A stretch of 40,557 nucleotides of DNA from JBMNQI01 sp050944055. Its GTDB lineage: Bacteria; Bacillota; Clostridia; Oscillospirales; Oscillospiraceae. Location: positions 1 through 40,557 of the forward strand of contig JBMNQI010000015.1 of NCBI GenBank assembly GCA_050944055.1. The letters run 5' to 3'. Shown here piece after piece: positions 39,364 to 40,557 of the stretch; position 1 is the first letter of the stretch, and every line of letters starts with the position of its first letter. Below the pieces are notes generated by a model. It ran no database searches and had not been told where the DNA came from. It saw only the letters and a program-made list of their open reading frames with translations. The translations under genes and the position numbers were made by a program.

Positions 39364-40248
39364 TTAAACAGCCCGCTCTCTCATGCAGTTTAAAAATCTG
39401 CGCAGCGCCTCTTTGGGATTCCCGTTGTTCCAAACGGCGCCGAAGGTCAGAAAACGCCTCGGGCTTAAAATTCTGACCACTGAAAACCGCGCTCTGAGAT
39501 ACCGGACGTAATGATCCCGCGGCCAGAATACGACGCCTTCTCCTCTTTCCACGCATTTTAGACTGCCGCCGGTGGACTCCACACGCCTTATTTCCGGGCT
39601 TATTCCCAGATCCTTTAATATGTTGTCGTAGTCCTGAAGCTGGCGGGTATCCTCCCCCAGAAACAAAGGGTATTTCTTTAAAAGCTCAATAGCGTCGGTG
39701 CAGCGGTTTCCCGGCTCCGACAGCAGGACATACTCGTCCCTGGCCAGCGGGTAAAAGCATATGGGCGGCTCAAACCTGTCGTAATCCCTGATCGTAATGA
39801 AGGCTATGTCGGCCCAGCCGCTCTGTATGCTTTCGGCAATCGACTTCCTGTCAATCCTGGTTTCCCGCAGCTCCTTATCGGGATTTAGCCGCGCGAAAGC
39901 TTCGAATATGTCCGCAGTGCGCAGCCTGTCGTCCTGCATGGTGAGTATGGGGAACGCTATAATAAGCGTCTTGTCGTCACTCTTCATTTCGGTTCGGGAG
40001 GTCAAACGGAACTTCGCCTGGTCTATCGCCATCATATGAGGAGCTATATCGGCGAAAAATGTTTTCCCTTCCTCGGTCAGGCTGATCCCCGCTCCGGAAC
40101 GCGAAAAAAGAGGGACGCCAAGCTCGCTTTCAAGTGAAGATATGCGGTAGCTCAGTGTAGGCTGGGTGATAAACAGTTCTTCGGCTGCCTTCGTAAAACT
40201 CCCGAGCTGCGCGACGCTCAGAAAAGCCTGTAATTGCTTCAGCTCCAC
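39364..40248 (-). CDS. LysR-family transcriptional regulator
   Basis: 294-aa LysR protein with N-terminal HTH (ELKQLQAFLSVAQLGSFTKAAEELFITQPTLSYRISSLESELG) and a C-terminal effector domain. The start is GTG at 40248 with GGGAGG 8 nt upstream. It is transcribed away from the gene starting at 40427. The 178-bp shared region contains a perfect 16-bp dyad (40341-40356) next to the -35 of that gene, the usual geometry for LysR activators, so the divergent gene is the likely target. It is convergent with the dehydratase-family operon, which it might also control. Confidence 0.92.
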   Translation of the reverse strand: MELKQLQAFLSVAQLGSFTKAAEELFITQPTLSYRISSLESELGVPLFSRSGAGISLTEEGKTFFADIAPHMMAIDQAKFRLTSRTEMKSDDKTLIIAFPILTMQDDRLRTADIFEAFARLNPDKELRETRIDRKSIAESIQSGWADIAFITIRDYDRFEPPICFYPLARDEYVLLSEPGNRCTDAIELLKKYPLFLGEDTRQLQDYDNILKDLGISPEIRRVESTGGSLKCVERGEGVVFWPRDHYVRYLRARFSVVRILSPRRFLTFGAVWNNGNPKEALRRFLNCMRERAV

Positions 40249-40340
40249 CAGAATACCTCCCGTACGGCAATTTCACCCCGCATAATATTATCATAACGCT
40301 GCGTATTTTGCACTTAATTTTCCTTCTTTCCCGCTTATTG

Positions 40341-40388
40341 TTTTTTACGTAAAAAATTCTTGTTAGTACCGGATGGCGGTGTTAGAAT
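40341..40388 (+). promoter_or_regulatory. LysR-type dyad and promoter of the divergent gene
   Basis: Perfect palindrome TTTTTTACGTAAAAAA (40341-40356; contains a T-N11-A match) followed by TTGTTA (40360-40365), 17-bp spacer, TAGAAT (40383-40388). The dyad covers about -54 to -39, where LysR activators contact RNA polymerase. Confidence 0.55.
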
Positions 40389-40426
40389 ATAGCATGCCAC
40401 TCAATAAAGACAGGGAGGAACAGACA

Positions 40427-40557
40427 TTGACGGCTCTTGAGCTATATAAGGCAAAACGCGATTATAACGTCAGGCTGCGCCAGCTGAACGTTTCCCGATA
40501 TGCCTCTACGGATGTATTCAGGGAGGCGCACAGCGAAGACCTGGGCTTCGTATTCGA
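40427..40557 (+). CDS. 5' end of an unrecognised gene cut by the window edge
   Basis: Open frame from TTG 40427 (GGGAGGAA 7 nt upstream) to the window end, 43 complete codons beginning MTALELYKAKRDYNVRLRQL. The ribosome site and the promoter at 40360-40388 support it. The visible part is charged, probably helical and not membrane-like. I do not recognise the family. The divergent LysR gene suggests a regulated metabolic gene. Confidence 0.55.
   Translation, partial: MTALELYKAKRDYNVRLRQLNVSRYASTDVFREAHSEDLGFVF

Overview
The window looks like chromosomal DNA of an anaerobic, moderately high-GC Clostridia-type Firmicute, possibly Oscillospirales or Peptococcaceae-like (inferred from gene content, not computed). 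Evidence includes strong AGGAGG ribosome sites, TTG/GTG starts, the recA-recX, rimO-pgsA and cysE-cysS blocks, a proofreading-deficient PolA, a YwlE-type arginine phosphatase, a ComFB-like protein and a 4-hydroxybutyryl-CoA-dehydratase-family enzyme.

Region 1 (1-4772) is the cas end of a type II-C CRISPR-Cas system. It has one 36-nt repeat at the left edge, then cas2, cas1 and a 1095-aa Cas9 related to GeoCas9/ThermoCas9, all on the minus strand. A tracrRNA with its own promoter sits directly in front of cas9. The anti-repeat shows that crRNAs are read from the plus strand, toward cas2. This block is visibly AT-richer than the rest.

Region 2 (4886-7004) holds a LysR regulator and a crotonase resembling 6-oxocamphor hydrolase, each followed by a terminator.

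Region 3 (7082-16110) is an IclR-controlled catabolic locus: malic enzyme, CitE/malyl-CoA-lyase-like protein, D-2-hydroxyacid dehydrogenase, LrgA-LrgB, an M24-fold protein without its metal ligands, then an ADP-forming acyl-CoA synthetase split into beta subunit, FixX-like ferredoxin and alpha subunit. Two promoters carry the same TGAAAT-N3-ATTTCA dyad just behind the -10, suggesting one IclR regulon. The enzymes fit a dissimilatory malyl-CoA route: glyoxylate + acetyl-CoA -> malyl-CoA -> malate + ATP -> pyruvate + CO2, with glycolate/glyoxylate exchange through the dehydrogenase and LrgAB. This is an inference, and the ferredoxin-containing CoA ligase is its most novel part.

Region 4 (16151-19562) has a large membrane PAS-GGDEF-HD-GYP protein and tRNA-Thr(CGU). 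It is followed by a 420-bp gene-free stretch with three clustered DnaA-box-like sites.

Region 5 (19986-36857, all minus) is housekeeping: tsaD, rimI, ywlE-like, polA, a frameshifted comFB-like gene, a NimA-like flavoprotein, cysS, cysE, pgsA, rimO, recX, recA, prmC, a DUF1385 membrane protein and a lipoprotein/response-regulator/histidine-kinase operon.

Region 6 (36900-40557) has tRNA-Leu(CAA), a radical-type 4-hydroxybutyryl-CoA-dehydratase family enzyme with all four cluster ligands, a DUF5661-like small protein, a LysR regulator and the start of a divergent gene cut by the window edge.
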